Below, in pieces: positions 50,401-62,400 of a DNA stretch of 64,000 bases. The notes beneath the pieces were generated by a model. The model was not told the origin of the DNA. It saw only the letters and a program-made list of their open reading frames with translations, and ran no database searches. The stretch is from Talpa occidentalis (taxonomy: Eukaryota; Chordata; Mammalia; Eulipotyphla; Talpidae), in contig NW_023605083.1 of the NCBI RefSeq assembly GCF_014898055.3, positions 92,653,483-92,717,482 on the forward strand. Direction: 5' to 3'. A program made the position numbers and the translations under genes. Within the stretch, counting starts at the first letter, position 1, and every line of letters begins with the position of its first letter.

Positions 50401-53400
50401 TGCTCCCTACTCTGTCTCTGGTGAATCCTCTCACCTCCCTGCATCTCTGGCCTGTACTCCAACTCTTGTATGCATAACTAAATCAATCTTGCAGCCAAGT
50501 ACTGTGGTCTACGCAACCATGCAAACACAGAGTAAATATTCAACAAACATTTGGGTTGAACCCAAGTGTGTTGTGGTGGGCAGCACCTAGCAATACTGAC
50601 ATGAAATTTCCTGCCACCCCCAGAGGGGAGGTAGTAGGTAACCCTATTGGAGTAGAGTCAGGAAGAAGGGGGTGGCCCACAGACTTGATAACCTGTCTGC
50701 TTCCTCTGCCAGTCAGCCACATCAAAGTTTGAAAAACTTTCATTCATCTCCATGGCAACTCCACCCTAAGCCCCATGGGTGGAGGGCCTAGCACCCCCAA
50801 GTGTCATCTCCTCCCTGTGTCCGTGCTCTGACCTATCTTTTAAGCTGGCATCATCCCCCACCCTGATGGCCCCAGCAACGTGAACCCATGTAGGCAAGCA
50901 CTGATTCTCACAAATTGATCTCAAAGGGAGCCATTACTATACTCCCATTTTGCAGATGAGGAAAGCAAAGCTACTATAAGTTAAATGTCTTGCTAAAAGG
51001 CCCACCACTCCAGGGTTTGAAACGATGATGGTCCACTCCCAAGTACTGACAAGCACCAAATGATTCAGCCTCAGCTTCTCTGGGAGCTCGTCCCCTGACC
51101 TCCATTCTAACCTCCACACCATTTCCTCTTATTACCCTCCTCTGCTGGGATTATTGGAGATGGGGACACTCAGAAATAGGCAACAAAATTATCACATGCT
51201 TTTACAAAATTACACTAGAGCATTTTTTAACAATCCCATTTAAGAAAAAGGTAATTTAGGGCCTCCCCTGGTGGCGCAGCAGTTGAGTACTGGGCTGCGA
51301 AACTGCCTGCAGCCTCTGCAGCGCCGGTTTGATCCCTGGCTGCTGGCGAGGGTCCCACGTGGTGTGCAGACCTCTCTTGCTGCGCCCGCTGCTCCCCTCA
51401 GCAGTGTTTATCAGTCCATCTGCCTGTTCTGTTCCCGGCTCTGGCTCTGGTGAATTCTCTCACCCTCCTGTGCTTCTGACTGTACCCAGTGCTTATAGAA
51501 ATAAATAAATAAATCTTTAAAAAAAAAAAGAAAAAGGTAATTTGGCTTAACTTACTACTTGCAAATTTAACTTACTAACTTGCTATTTGCTACAGAAGTT
51601 AACTTGGTGGGTAAAGAATGAGTGATTTTTGTTTGGTAGAAAAGATACCTCATAGGGCCTCCCTGGTGGGACAAGGGGTTAAGCACCGCACTCTGAAGCA
51701 ATCCCCAGCCGGCCAGGGAGCAACCCACATGGTGCAGCAGACCTCTCCTCACTTGCCTGCTGTTTCCCTCAACAGTGTACTTCAGTCAGTCTGCCTGTTC
51801 TGTTGCCCACTCTGTCTCTGGGGAATCCTCTCAACCCCCTGCATCTCTGGCCTGTACCCCAGCTCTTCTATGCCTAAATAAATAAATCCTTAAAAAAAAA
51901 AAGATCCCTCACAGGTTGTGGTTTTACTTTCTGATATGATAGTAACTATCATAGATAATTTTGCAATTTTATTCTAATTTATATGAGAAACTTCATCTCT
52001 TCTTATACTCTCCTTAAACAGCTCTACCATCTTGTTGGCTGCCTCGTAGTAAATATGTCTTTGTTACAGGCTCACTATCAATTTGTATGAGTGTTAGGGT
52101 TTTTTTTTCTTTTAACTATTTGAGAATGACTCTCTCACGTGAGAAAGAATTAATGGTCCTATCCTGGTTCTGCTTTCCCTGGAGAAGTCCCCAGCATGGG
52201 CAGCCTATGTGCACAAAGTGTCCCTCTCCAGGTATTTGCCTTCTCCGGAGTCACTAGCATAGCTGAGACCTCACATGGCCCCAAGACAATGTCTAGAGAA
52301 GACCCTCAGCAGCGAGTAACAAGGGCTCTCAGGGTCCTCCCTGCTCATAATCCAAGCACCCTCATTCCATTTTCATCTCTGGCTGCTGTTCTGCCTGGCT
52401 CTTGCCCCCCCAGTTAGAACCTCATGATACCAGAGTCTGGACACACCACGGGCCCCTCCCACCTTCATCTGGTTTCTGAGCGGTGGACAGCAGAGATCCT
52501 GCCCAGCTGTTCACTAAACTACCACATGGCACAACATGCCTGTGGCTGAGGGGAGCCAGCTGGTTTTACTCCAAATGGGAAGCAGTCTCCATGCACATAG
52601 GTGACAGCCAACCCAACTCAACCAACTCAACCCCTCATCCATTTCAAAATAAGGAAAAGTCTTTTAGATCTTTGGTATAGAAGGCCCTGCCAAGGTATTT
52701 TCATTTTAAATCCTTTTCGTTTATGTGATAGAAGGGGAAAAAAGCTTTGCATTTTTGTGCAGGGAATTGTGGTCATCAGCAAGAAGCCCAGGAGCAATCT
52801 AGATCTGTATGTTTTGGGGGCATTGCGGAGGAAAGGAATGAGAGATTAACCTTAAATTGGCCTTTTTTTAGGGTGCCTTAACAGTCAGTTTCGTAGACTG
52901 TCTATCACAGGCCTAAGAAACTTTCTGGGTGCAACCCTATCTCCCCAAGGTCTTCCTGATTTCTTAATTCTTCTACCCAAGTCTCAACAATTTGGTGAGG
53001 TCTAAATAATAATAGGTAGACTTTGGGATTGGACAACCCAAGTCTGTGCCTGTTCTTCAACTTGGCAACAACCAATAGCTCACTGGTTGGGAGAAAACAA
53101 ATCAGGTGATTGGTTGGGCAGACAAATCAGCTGATTCACTAGGGACAAACAAATCACATGATTGCTCAGGGAAAGAGTCAGGAGCCCCTCCAAAGGAATG
53201 TATACACAAATTTCTAGTTTTGAACTTTCTAGTGTCCATGAGCTGTTAGATAATAAAGTATGTACTTCTGTCCTGTGTGTGTTTAATGTGTATGATGAGA
53301 AATTCTGTGAATATTAAACAGGGTCTTTTGCATATATAGGGTTTTTTTATGGGACTAAACATACATAGTATTTTAGGGCTTGCCTTTTTTCTCATGGAGT

Positions 53401-56400
53401 TATTCAACAGCTTTGGATCTATTTCTATATCATTTTAAATGACTGACTACCATCCTACCAATATGCTCAATGACATGATATTTAGTTTGGAGTTAACTGA
53501 CCAATAGAAAGAATGCATTGATGGACATTCTTGTGAATCTTTGTGCTAGTCTTGGTTAAATCTTAGTACATTTGTAATTATTGATCAGGATACATTTCTA
53601 GGCTTGGAATAGCTGGGTGGTATTCTTTCTTTTTGATGCTTTAGAGAACATGTCCCCTCTCCCTTTCCTCTCACCAGCAGAGGTATTTTCATTCTTTTTC
53701 TTTTCTTTTTTTTTTTTTAAAGATTTATTTATTTATACAAGAACCGGGGTACAGGTCAGGTGCGCGGGAGGGTGAGAGGATTCACCAGAGACAGAGTGGG
53801 ATGCAGAACACGCACTGGCAAAATACACTGCTGAGGGGAGCAGCAGGCGAGACAGGAGAGGTCTGCTTCGCCATGTGGGATTCTTGCTGGCTGGCCGGGA
53901 TCGAACCCACACTGCAGAGGCTGTGGACAGCTTCACAGTGCGGTGCTCAACTGCCTGCGCCACCAGGGAGGCCCTTCATTCTTTTCCTTTTATCTTTGCC
54001 AATTTGATAGGGGGAAAAGGAGATCTCATTCAATTTTGCATTTTTTTTTATTACTAGTGAGAGCAAATAATTTGAGAAGTATCCTTCAGGCCTTTATGGT
54101 GTGTGTAAATCATGATCTTTATTCATATTTCCATTGTTGTGTTTGCCTATTTTTAAAACTGACTCAAAATAATTCTTCATAGGTCAGATATATGAATTTT
54201 GTTGCAAATATTTTTCTTAGTTTGTGATTTACTTACAATGAGTTTTGCTGTATAAAAGCTTAAATTTTATGCACTCAATTATGTCAGTATTTTCTTTCAT
54301 AATTTTTGCCTGTGGGAGGGAAGTTGACATGTTTGGCAGTTCTTCTTCATTTGTAGGCCCATGTAACCTATTTTTCTTCTTTCACTTTTATGGTCTTAAT
54401 TTCCACACTTATTGCTTCAATCCATCTGAAAGCTGTTTTCATGTTTGAGATAGTACTCATATTTTTCTGAGGAAGAATTCTAACTCATTTTTATGGTCTG
54501 CTAATTAGCCTGATATGATTTATCAAATGATCAATTATTTCATCACTGGTTTGAAGATGCCTCTTTGTCACATAATAAATTTTTATTTATTTAGTCTGTT
54601 TGTAGCTATTCACTTTTTATTTATTTAGAAACTTTTTTTTTTAATAGAGGCATGTTTTTATTTATTTATTTGTTTGTTTGTTTGTTTGTTTGTTTGCTTG
54701 TTTTATACATGCACTGGGTACAGTCAGAAGTGCGGGAGGGTGAGAGAATTCACCAGAGCCAGAGCGGGGAGCAGAGCAGGCAGAAGGACCGAAGTACACT
54801 GCTGAGGGGAGTAGTGGGCGGCAGGAGAGGTCTGCGCGCCATGTGGGACCCTCCTCCGGTGGCCGGGGAGCAGCCGGGGATCGAACCGGCGCAGCAGAGG
54901 CCGCGGGCAGCTTCGCAACCCAGCGCTCAACCGCTGCGCCACCGGGGAGGCCCAGCTATTCACTTTTGTTCCATTAATTTAGCTATTCTTAGCAGGAATT
55001 TAGAAAACCTAAATAAGGGACCAGGAAAAAGGCTAATTAATACAAAGTAAAAATCAAAATCAACAAGCAACTATAAACCAGAGACACACTGAGCGGGGGA
55101 GGGAAGGGGAGAGGAAGGACTAGGGTCAAAATAAGGCGGGTTACAATTGTATGGGTCATATAACAAAAATGATAATGCATACATTGTGCAAAAATGAAAA
55201 ATGATGTAAGAATTATATAAAATAAATTATTAATTTAAAAAATTTAGCTATTCTTATACCAATAGTGTAGTATTTTAATAATGATAGCATTATAGAACCT
55301 CCAAAGATCTAATAAAGGAAACATCCCATTCTTACTTTTCTTTAAGAATACATAAATAGGGCCTCCCCGGTGGCGCAGCGGTTGAGCGCTGGGTTGCGAA
55401 GCTGCCTGCAGCCTCTGCAGCACCGGTTCGATCCCCGGCTGCTTCCCGGCCACCGGAGGAGGGTCCCACATGGCGCGCAGACCTCTCCTGCCGCCCGCTG
55501 CTCCCCTCAGCAGTGTACTTCGGTCCTTCTGCCTGCTCTGCTCCCCGCTCTGGCTCTGGTGAATTCTCTCGCCCTCCCGTGCTTCTGACTGTACCCAATG
55601 CTTATGTAAGTAAGTAAGTAAGTAAGTAAATAAATAAATAAGGCAAAAGGATTTAAAAAAAAAAAAAAAAAGAATACATAAATATATAAATGCTATATAT
55701 AAATATATGTAAAATATAAGCATTTGTTCTTTTAAATGGGCTTTATTTTGTTAAATTTAAAAAGATATTATTGATATTTTTATCATAGTTAGATTTATTT
55801 CCCTAACACCTAGTATTATTCTTTTCAGCAATTTGTCTCTTAAATCATCCTTCAGACAATTGTTTTCTCTACGTGAGTTATTCATATTTCTATTTATTTT
55901 ACATCTTTACTTGCTATTGTCAATTTTTTTCCATGATATTTTCTTACTGATCAATGGTATTATAGGGGAAAACTCTTAGTTACTACTCTGACATTTCTTT
56001 AGCCAACCTTTTTTGTCCTGACAGACAAGCAATTGTCTGATCCCCACATAATTAGAATTTTATCTTCTCCAGTAGAGGACATATTTTTCATTTTTCTCTT
56101 TTGCATAGGCAAAATACCTATAAACACAAAAAGGAAGATTATTGACATAAATGGAAATGCCTCTAGTGTTTCATCATGGGCAGAGGGAGGGGTGACCTCA
56201 TTAAGAACACCTCCATATATTACAGTTTCCATATATTAGAGGGGTTTTCAATATCAGGAATGGCTATTGGCTTTTATCACACAATTTTAAGGCATCTATT
56301 GAGATGTTTATGTGACCTTATTCCTTTGAAACACTGATGGGATAAATTACTCTAATATTAAAGTCCATCGTACTTGATTACATTTTCTCTTGCTCTACAA

Positions 56401-59400
56401 TAGTCTTTTTATACCTAATTTAAATCTCTTACACCTATAATTTATCAAGAACTCCCACTTTACAGGCCCTACATATGAAAACTTAGTGCTAGGCCACACT
56501 TGTCCTGGTGCTCATCGACCTGTCTATTGCTAGCAGCAGACACCTTCCACAACTGAATTTATGCAAACATATCTTTCCCTATTTGCAAAGAGAACAAACA
56601 AGGGCCTCTTTCAATACTGTGCAAGTTGAGGGGAGGGATAGGGGTTCTGTCTGACCATGGCAGCCCCAGAGACCCTTTTATTAACCAGAGTAAAAGCACA
56701 GGCCTTAGGCACAGGTTATATATTCTTGCCCTGAACCCATGCCCCACAGCCTCCTCTAAGAGTTCCTCTGTGACTTACCACTTTTGTGCATTGGTTTCAG
56801 CCATCTAGTGCCATGTATACCAAGAAAAGGAGCCCCCAGGGTTTTGGAACAGGGTCATGGGAAGAGATGAGCTGAGGTATATGATGTGAGGAGGGTCATG
56901 GCCAAAGAACAGTTCCAAAAAAGTTGGAAGCCTCCTGACCACATGATCTCTACCCCACATGCCTGCTGCCTCACCACTCACCTGGGGCCTTGAGTTCAGC
57001 ATCAATGAAGGTGAGCAGTTCCTGGCAGATGCTGCAGTAAGGAACAGGCCAGGTCAGGAATCTGTGGTAGGTTCTGGCTGCTTTCAGAAGAAGATCTGAG
57101 TCTGGTGGGAAGTGTGGTGTCTGGGATGGAGACAGAGGGGCAAACATAGAGGTCTGGATGAGAGAATACTTACTGGTATTCCAAAACAGACCTTCTGGAT
57201 TGTTCCACAAAAGACATATGTTTCCTGGCAGCTGTGTCCCAGAACAAGGCCAAGAAAAACAGGAAGTTACCTGCAGGGAGTAAGTTACAGATGGGCAAAA
57301 TGGCGCTCAGGGATGTCTCTACTGTAAGGACCTGGTGTTTACCAAACATAACATGGTTCTGCCCAACACTTAAGAGTACCTCTCTGAAAAGCTCTCACCT
57401 TGGAGGTCATCCTAAATGGTGCGGTTGGTGTCCCTCACTTCAGAAAATGGTCTTTGATTTAAGTATCTTGTATTTAAGTATCTTGACCAGAGGCAAATGT
57501 TTATTCTTTGAAGTGGATTGACTCAATATGGATGGAGTCATTTAGTGTCACCGGTCTAGTGAACACAAGGGGAAACTTGGTGAACCTGACCCCTGGGCCA
57601 CAAAATGAGGTACACATAAAACTCCTCCACAGCTGCACTGCTGGTGGGAGTGCAAACTGGTCCAACCACTATGGAGAGCTGTGTGGAGATTTCTGGACCT
57701 ACTAAACATAGAGCTCCCATATGATCCAGCAATTACACTCCTAGGTATTTACCCAAAGGACACAGAAACATCAATTCCAAAGAGCACCTGCACCCCTATG
57801 TTTATAGCAGCGCTATTTACAATAGCCAAGCTTTGGAAACAGCCCAAATGCCCAAAAATAGATGACTGGATCAAGAAGATGTGGTACATATACACCATGG
57901 AATATTACTCAGCATTCAAAAAAGATAAACACATGCAATTTGCAGCAACATGGATGGCACTGGAAGGGATCATGCTCAGCGAAATAAGCCAGAAAGAAAA
58001 AGAAAAATACCGGATGGTCTCACTCATAGCAGGAATCTAGAAAACTTAAATAAGGGACCAGGGAAATGAATAACTATAAGAAAGTGAAAATCAAAATCAA
58101 CAAAAAACTATGAACCAGAGACACTTTTTGGGGGGCGGGGGCGGGAGGGGAGGGATTGGGGTCAGAATGGGGGGGCTGCAATTGTATGGGGAATATAAAA
58201 ATAAAATTTATTATTTAAAAAAAAAAAAACAACTCCTCCACAGAAGGCTTGCATAACCCGGGAACAGGCTGTGAGAGAAATTCTTCCATGGGATCCAAGA
58301 TATGCCAGACACAATGGCATCTGCAGGGAATTACTAGAAGCCTCTTCTCTCTGAGGTCATCAGAAGGTTGATACCCATCTCCAGTGTCACTGCTTGATGA
58401 TTTCTTTCTCTTGTCTGTCTCCGGAGATGTGAGGCTATGTTCCCTACCCCCATCCTATGGAGGAGAGTCTTCCCTCATCTACTCCCCAGCCCACCCTGGA
58501 ACTTACACCAAGGACAGTAGAGTAGAAGAGCAGGGCCAGAGGGGCCAGTAGATCATAGGTGCCCTTCTCCAGGACCTGTGGAGAGGACAGAGGGCAGGAT
58601 GAGGCACATTCCCAGGGCACAGGGTGCCCCGTGCCCTATTCTTTCTTTTCTTTTTCTCAAGTGAAGAGCAATGTAACCATAAGACAAAATTTGTAAAACA
58701 GATGTTAAAAAAAAAAACCTCAGAAAACTCACAATATCTTCTTCCAAACTCAAGCACAGCTAATGTTTCAATATACTTCCCTTTATACCAGTTTTCTCTA
58801 TGAATTCTCCTCTGCAATTACACAGTTATAGTATGTATTTTTTCACTCTTACTATCTTCTGCATATAATTGTATAAATGAATGTCTGATTTGCTACATGA
58901 TATCTAAGACCACCCTCTTCTCTCTCTTACTTATACATTGACTTGTTATTTGCATTGTAAATATATTTTCTGGTTTGTTGCTTGGCCTTTTAATTGTATG
59001 ACTTTTTTAATGTACAGAAATAACAAAGGTTGAATTTTTCCTTTGTGAATTTTTGCTTTTGTGTGCAAGGATAATATATGTATATCTCTATATTTTTTCT
59101 TCTTTTCTTTGAAGCTTCACTTTCTTTTTTGTTTTTTAAATATTTTCTACTTTAGAAAATATTGATAGTTTGACCATTTCTTTTTTTTTTTTTTTTAAGA
59201 TTTATTTATTTATTTATACAAGCACTGGGTACAGTCAGAAGCGCGGGACGGTGAGAGAATTCACCAGAGCCAGAGAGGAGAGTAGAACAGGCATGATGAC
59301 GAAGTACACTGCTGAGGGGAGCAGCGGGCGGCAGGAGAGGTCTGCGCGCCATGTGGGACCCTCGCCCGGTGGCCAGGGATCGAACAGGTGCTGCAGAGGC

Positions 59401-62400
59401 TACAGGCAGCTTTGCAACCCAGCGCTCAACCGCTGCGCCACCGGGGAGGCCCTGAAGCTTCACTTTCTTAAATTAAGAATTTGAATCCATTTAAATTCTA
59501 TCGGCTATGTGGTGTGAATTGGAAATCTCACACCGTATTCTTCCAAATGTTTCAATTCCCCTAGACCATTTCATAAATCTTCCTGATGCCATTTGATTAT
59601 ATATTAAACATAATTTAATATATAATATATAATAGCCATCATTTTTTATTAGGTGCATATTATTCCTTCTAGTAGGTCACTATCATTTTGGTTTCATTTT
59701 AAATATTTGAGATTATTTCCTTGCTGTTTAAACACTTCTACAACAAAAACTTTTTGGCGCTTTTCTTTTTTCTATCATTTGGATTATTTTGAGTTCAATA
59801 AATGAATCAACTGATTAAAGACTATAAACATACTGATGATGATGGAAATGCAGTGTCAAATTATTTTCCAAATGGATGTGGATATTTATGATTCCTGGAT
59901 ATATGAAAGTACATCTTCACTATATATACCTTTCCCTGCATGGCCTACAATTTTTTTTTTTTTTTGCCAAATTTGCTAGGCAAAGGTTGTGTTATTATGG
60001 CTTTAATTTACATTTATTTTATTATAACTGAGGTATCATTTTTCCCCATATTTGTTTATAAGTTCTATTTATTCTTTTGTGAACTGTCTTTTTGACAGCA
60101 CCTGCCCACCACACCACAGGCACACAGGATTTAATGTTTTGGCTCAAAACGCTAAAGATCTCTTGACCCACTGTGGAGCTCATGGGTGCTGAAGATGCAT
60201 CATCTCTGCTGAGTTTTAGGATTCTTCTCTTTACCCTAAATACACCATATGTCTACATACCTGCTGCTGGGTACTTCCTACAACACCCTTTCTATTTCTA
60301 AATGGTAGCTGATTCTGTGTAGTTGGCAGTATAACTTAAGCACTCCAAAGGTGGGTTTCTAGTTGGTCTGCTCGTGATCCGGGTGTAAAAGCACCAGAAA
60401 AATGGTTGTGGCAGAATTGGAATCTTGGGTATCCTGATAAACCAAGTCTTTGTTCTTACAGAACAGTTACCTAAAGAGTACATCACATGTTTTCTAACTC
60501 ACTCATGTATTTAAAAAAACCAGAAACTTAAAAAAGAACACTTTATAGAAGAACCAGAGTTCTCTCCAGGGACTCACAGCTGTTCTGGAACCTCAGTCTA
60601 GCTCAGCATTCAACACACTTCCTCTTCTTAGCCATAGAAGCTTATTTAGGCAGCTTTCTTCTCAACACTGCCTACTGTGTCTATGCAGGCGTCTCTTTTA
60701 ACAAACCTGTCCCTTTCCGGGCGGCTCTTTCTTCCCCACTTGTGTCTGTGCAAGCATCCTTTACTTTCTTTTTTTACATAATAAACCTGACCTTTTGGAT
60801 ATTAAAAAAAAAAGGCTTATTTATTGAATTATTGGAGGAAGTCTCAGTTTACTTTCCCAATCTATTTACTCTTTTGTATTTTTATTCTTATGGATCTTTT
60901 TGAGGAAGGGAATTCGGTACAGCTTTCTCTTTCCTTTCTAGTCACTGTCATGACTTACAAGCAAGGTCTGTCTCAAGAAGCCATTAAACTTTGAACTCTG
61001 GTTCTCACTTCTTGTGTTCTCATTGAGAGAACCACATCTCTTCCTAGAAACCGCCAATCCATAAGCACCCTTGAACCAGAGAGCCCAGTGGTCCCAGGGA
61101 CTTTGCCAAACCCTGTGATGGTTCAGGCATCCCAGAACTGACATCTGTAAGGACCCATTTCTTGAGTCCACAAGGTTGGCCTCATCTTTGCCCTTCAATC
61201 CTTGGCTGTCCCTCACCTCTCGGGTTTTCTGCAGGATCAGTTCCAGGAGGATAAGGAAGTGACCTGGGTCTCTGCTGACCAGCTCCTGTAGGGTCCAGCA
61301 GTTAAGACACAGCCCAGCTGGAAAGAGAGACAGGCGAGCAGTCAGCTTGGGGTAGAAGAAAAATAGGAATCCCTAGTGAGGACATTCTTTACTAAGGAAA
61401 GATCCTCAGAAAATACTGGATTAATATTCAACCTTATCATGCTCCATCACGCTATAAGGACAAGTTCCTCAGTCTTGCAAATAGGAGGCTCAAGAGACAT
61501 GGACATGCTCTAGGATTCCTTTAGAGGCCAATAACTGGGTTATGATTCTGAGCTCCTGCCTCTGCAGACCACCAGTTCTCCCACCACCTCCCCTACCCTG
61601 GCTTCCTAGAGTGGGTACAGGAGCATCTGAGATGCAGAGAAGAAGGGTAGAGGCAGAGAATGCTGGAAGAATGAGCTCCACCCATAGGACACAAGGCAGA
61701 GTTGATGACAGCCACGAGACTTGCCAGGACTGTCTAGCCATGGAGGCCAGGAAGGGGAAGCTACATTCACATATATTTTGAAAGCTACAATGAACATTTG
61801 TCACTCTGTAACTTCCCCAGACTTTCTTTGTCAATCTCTGTTTCCCTGCAGTCAGCAAGGGTAAACCCCTAAAAATTAAAGGGGAGGTCAGCTAGGGGTT
61901 TGTGTGTGTGTGTGTGTGTGTGTGTGTAGGGAAGTGAGAGCAGTAGAGGCACAAGTGGATTAACCATGAATTTCATAGAACTTAAGCTCCAGGCCACCTT
62001 GTGTGCAAAGGCTCCTTCCAAAGTCCCGGATGCATCTAACAGTGTTTTTATGTGGTCACAGGTCTTTGTAAAATTTGCAAAAGTCAGATATATTTGTATT
62101 CTTGAATTTAGCTTAGGCCTCATCAAAATCTGGTTCAGGGGAAGAAGGAAGAAAACTACCATTTACTCACCTCCTACTGTATGCCAGTAAGGTGCTAGGC
62201 CTTTGTGGACATTATTTCCCCTGAGTTTCCCCTCCTCCCTTCACGAAGGTGATTTGTGTTGTTATTCTCATTTCATGGGCTAGGAAAGTGGGGTCCTGAG
62301 GTGTTGCATGGTTTATAGTCAGTGAATGGCAGTATTAGTTTAGGTCTGTTTAATTCCACAGGCCAAGGAAAGTCTCTCAAAGGAGGTGACATTTGAGCTG

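Larger units (their letters stand above)
46216..56981. other. PIK3R5 large intron (10.8 kb)
   Basis: Between coding exons 5 and 4. It holds six SINEs, a short L1, an MIR and two LTR-like stretches. 46600-48600, 50500-51240 and 55690-56980 show no gene or clear repeat. No conserved coding exon was seen. Confidence 0.6.

Noticed and set aside
3307..59452. tRNA-like A/B boxes in SINE heads as tRNA genes
   Set aside because: They are diverged promoter regions of SINEs, lack a full cloverleaf and are followed by SINE bodies.
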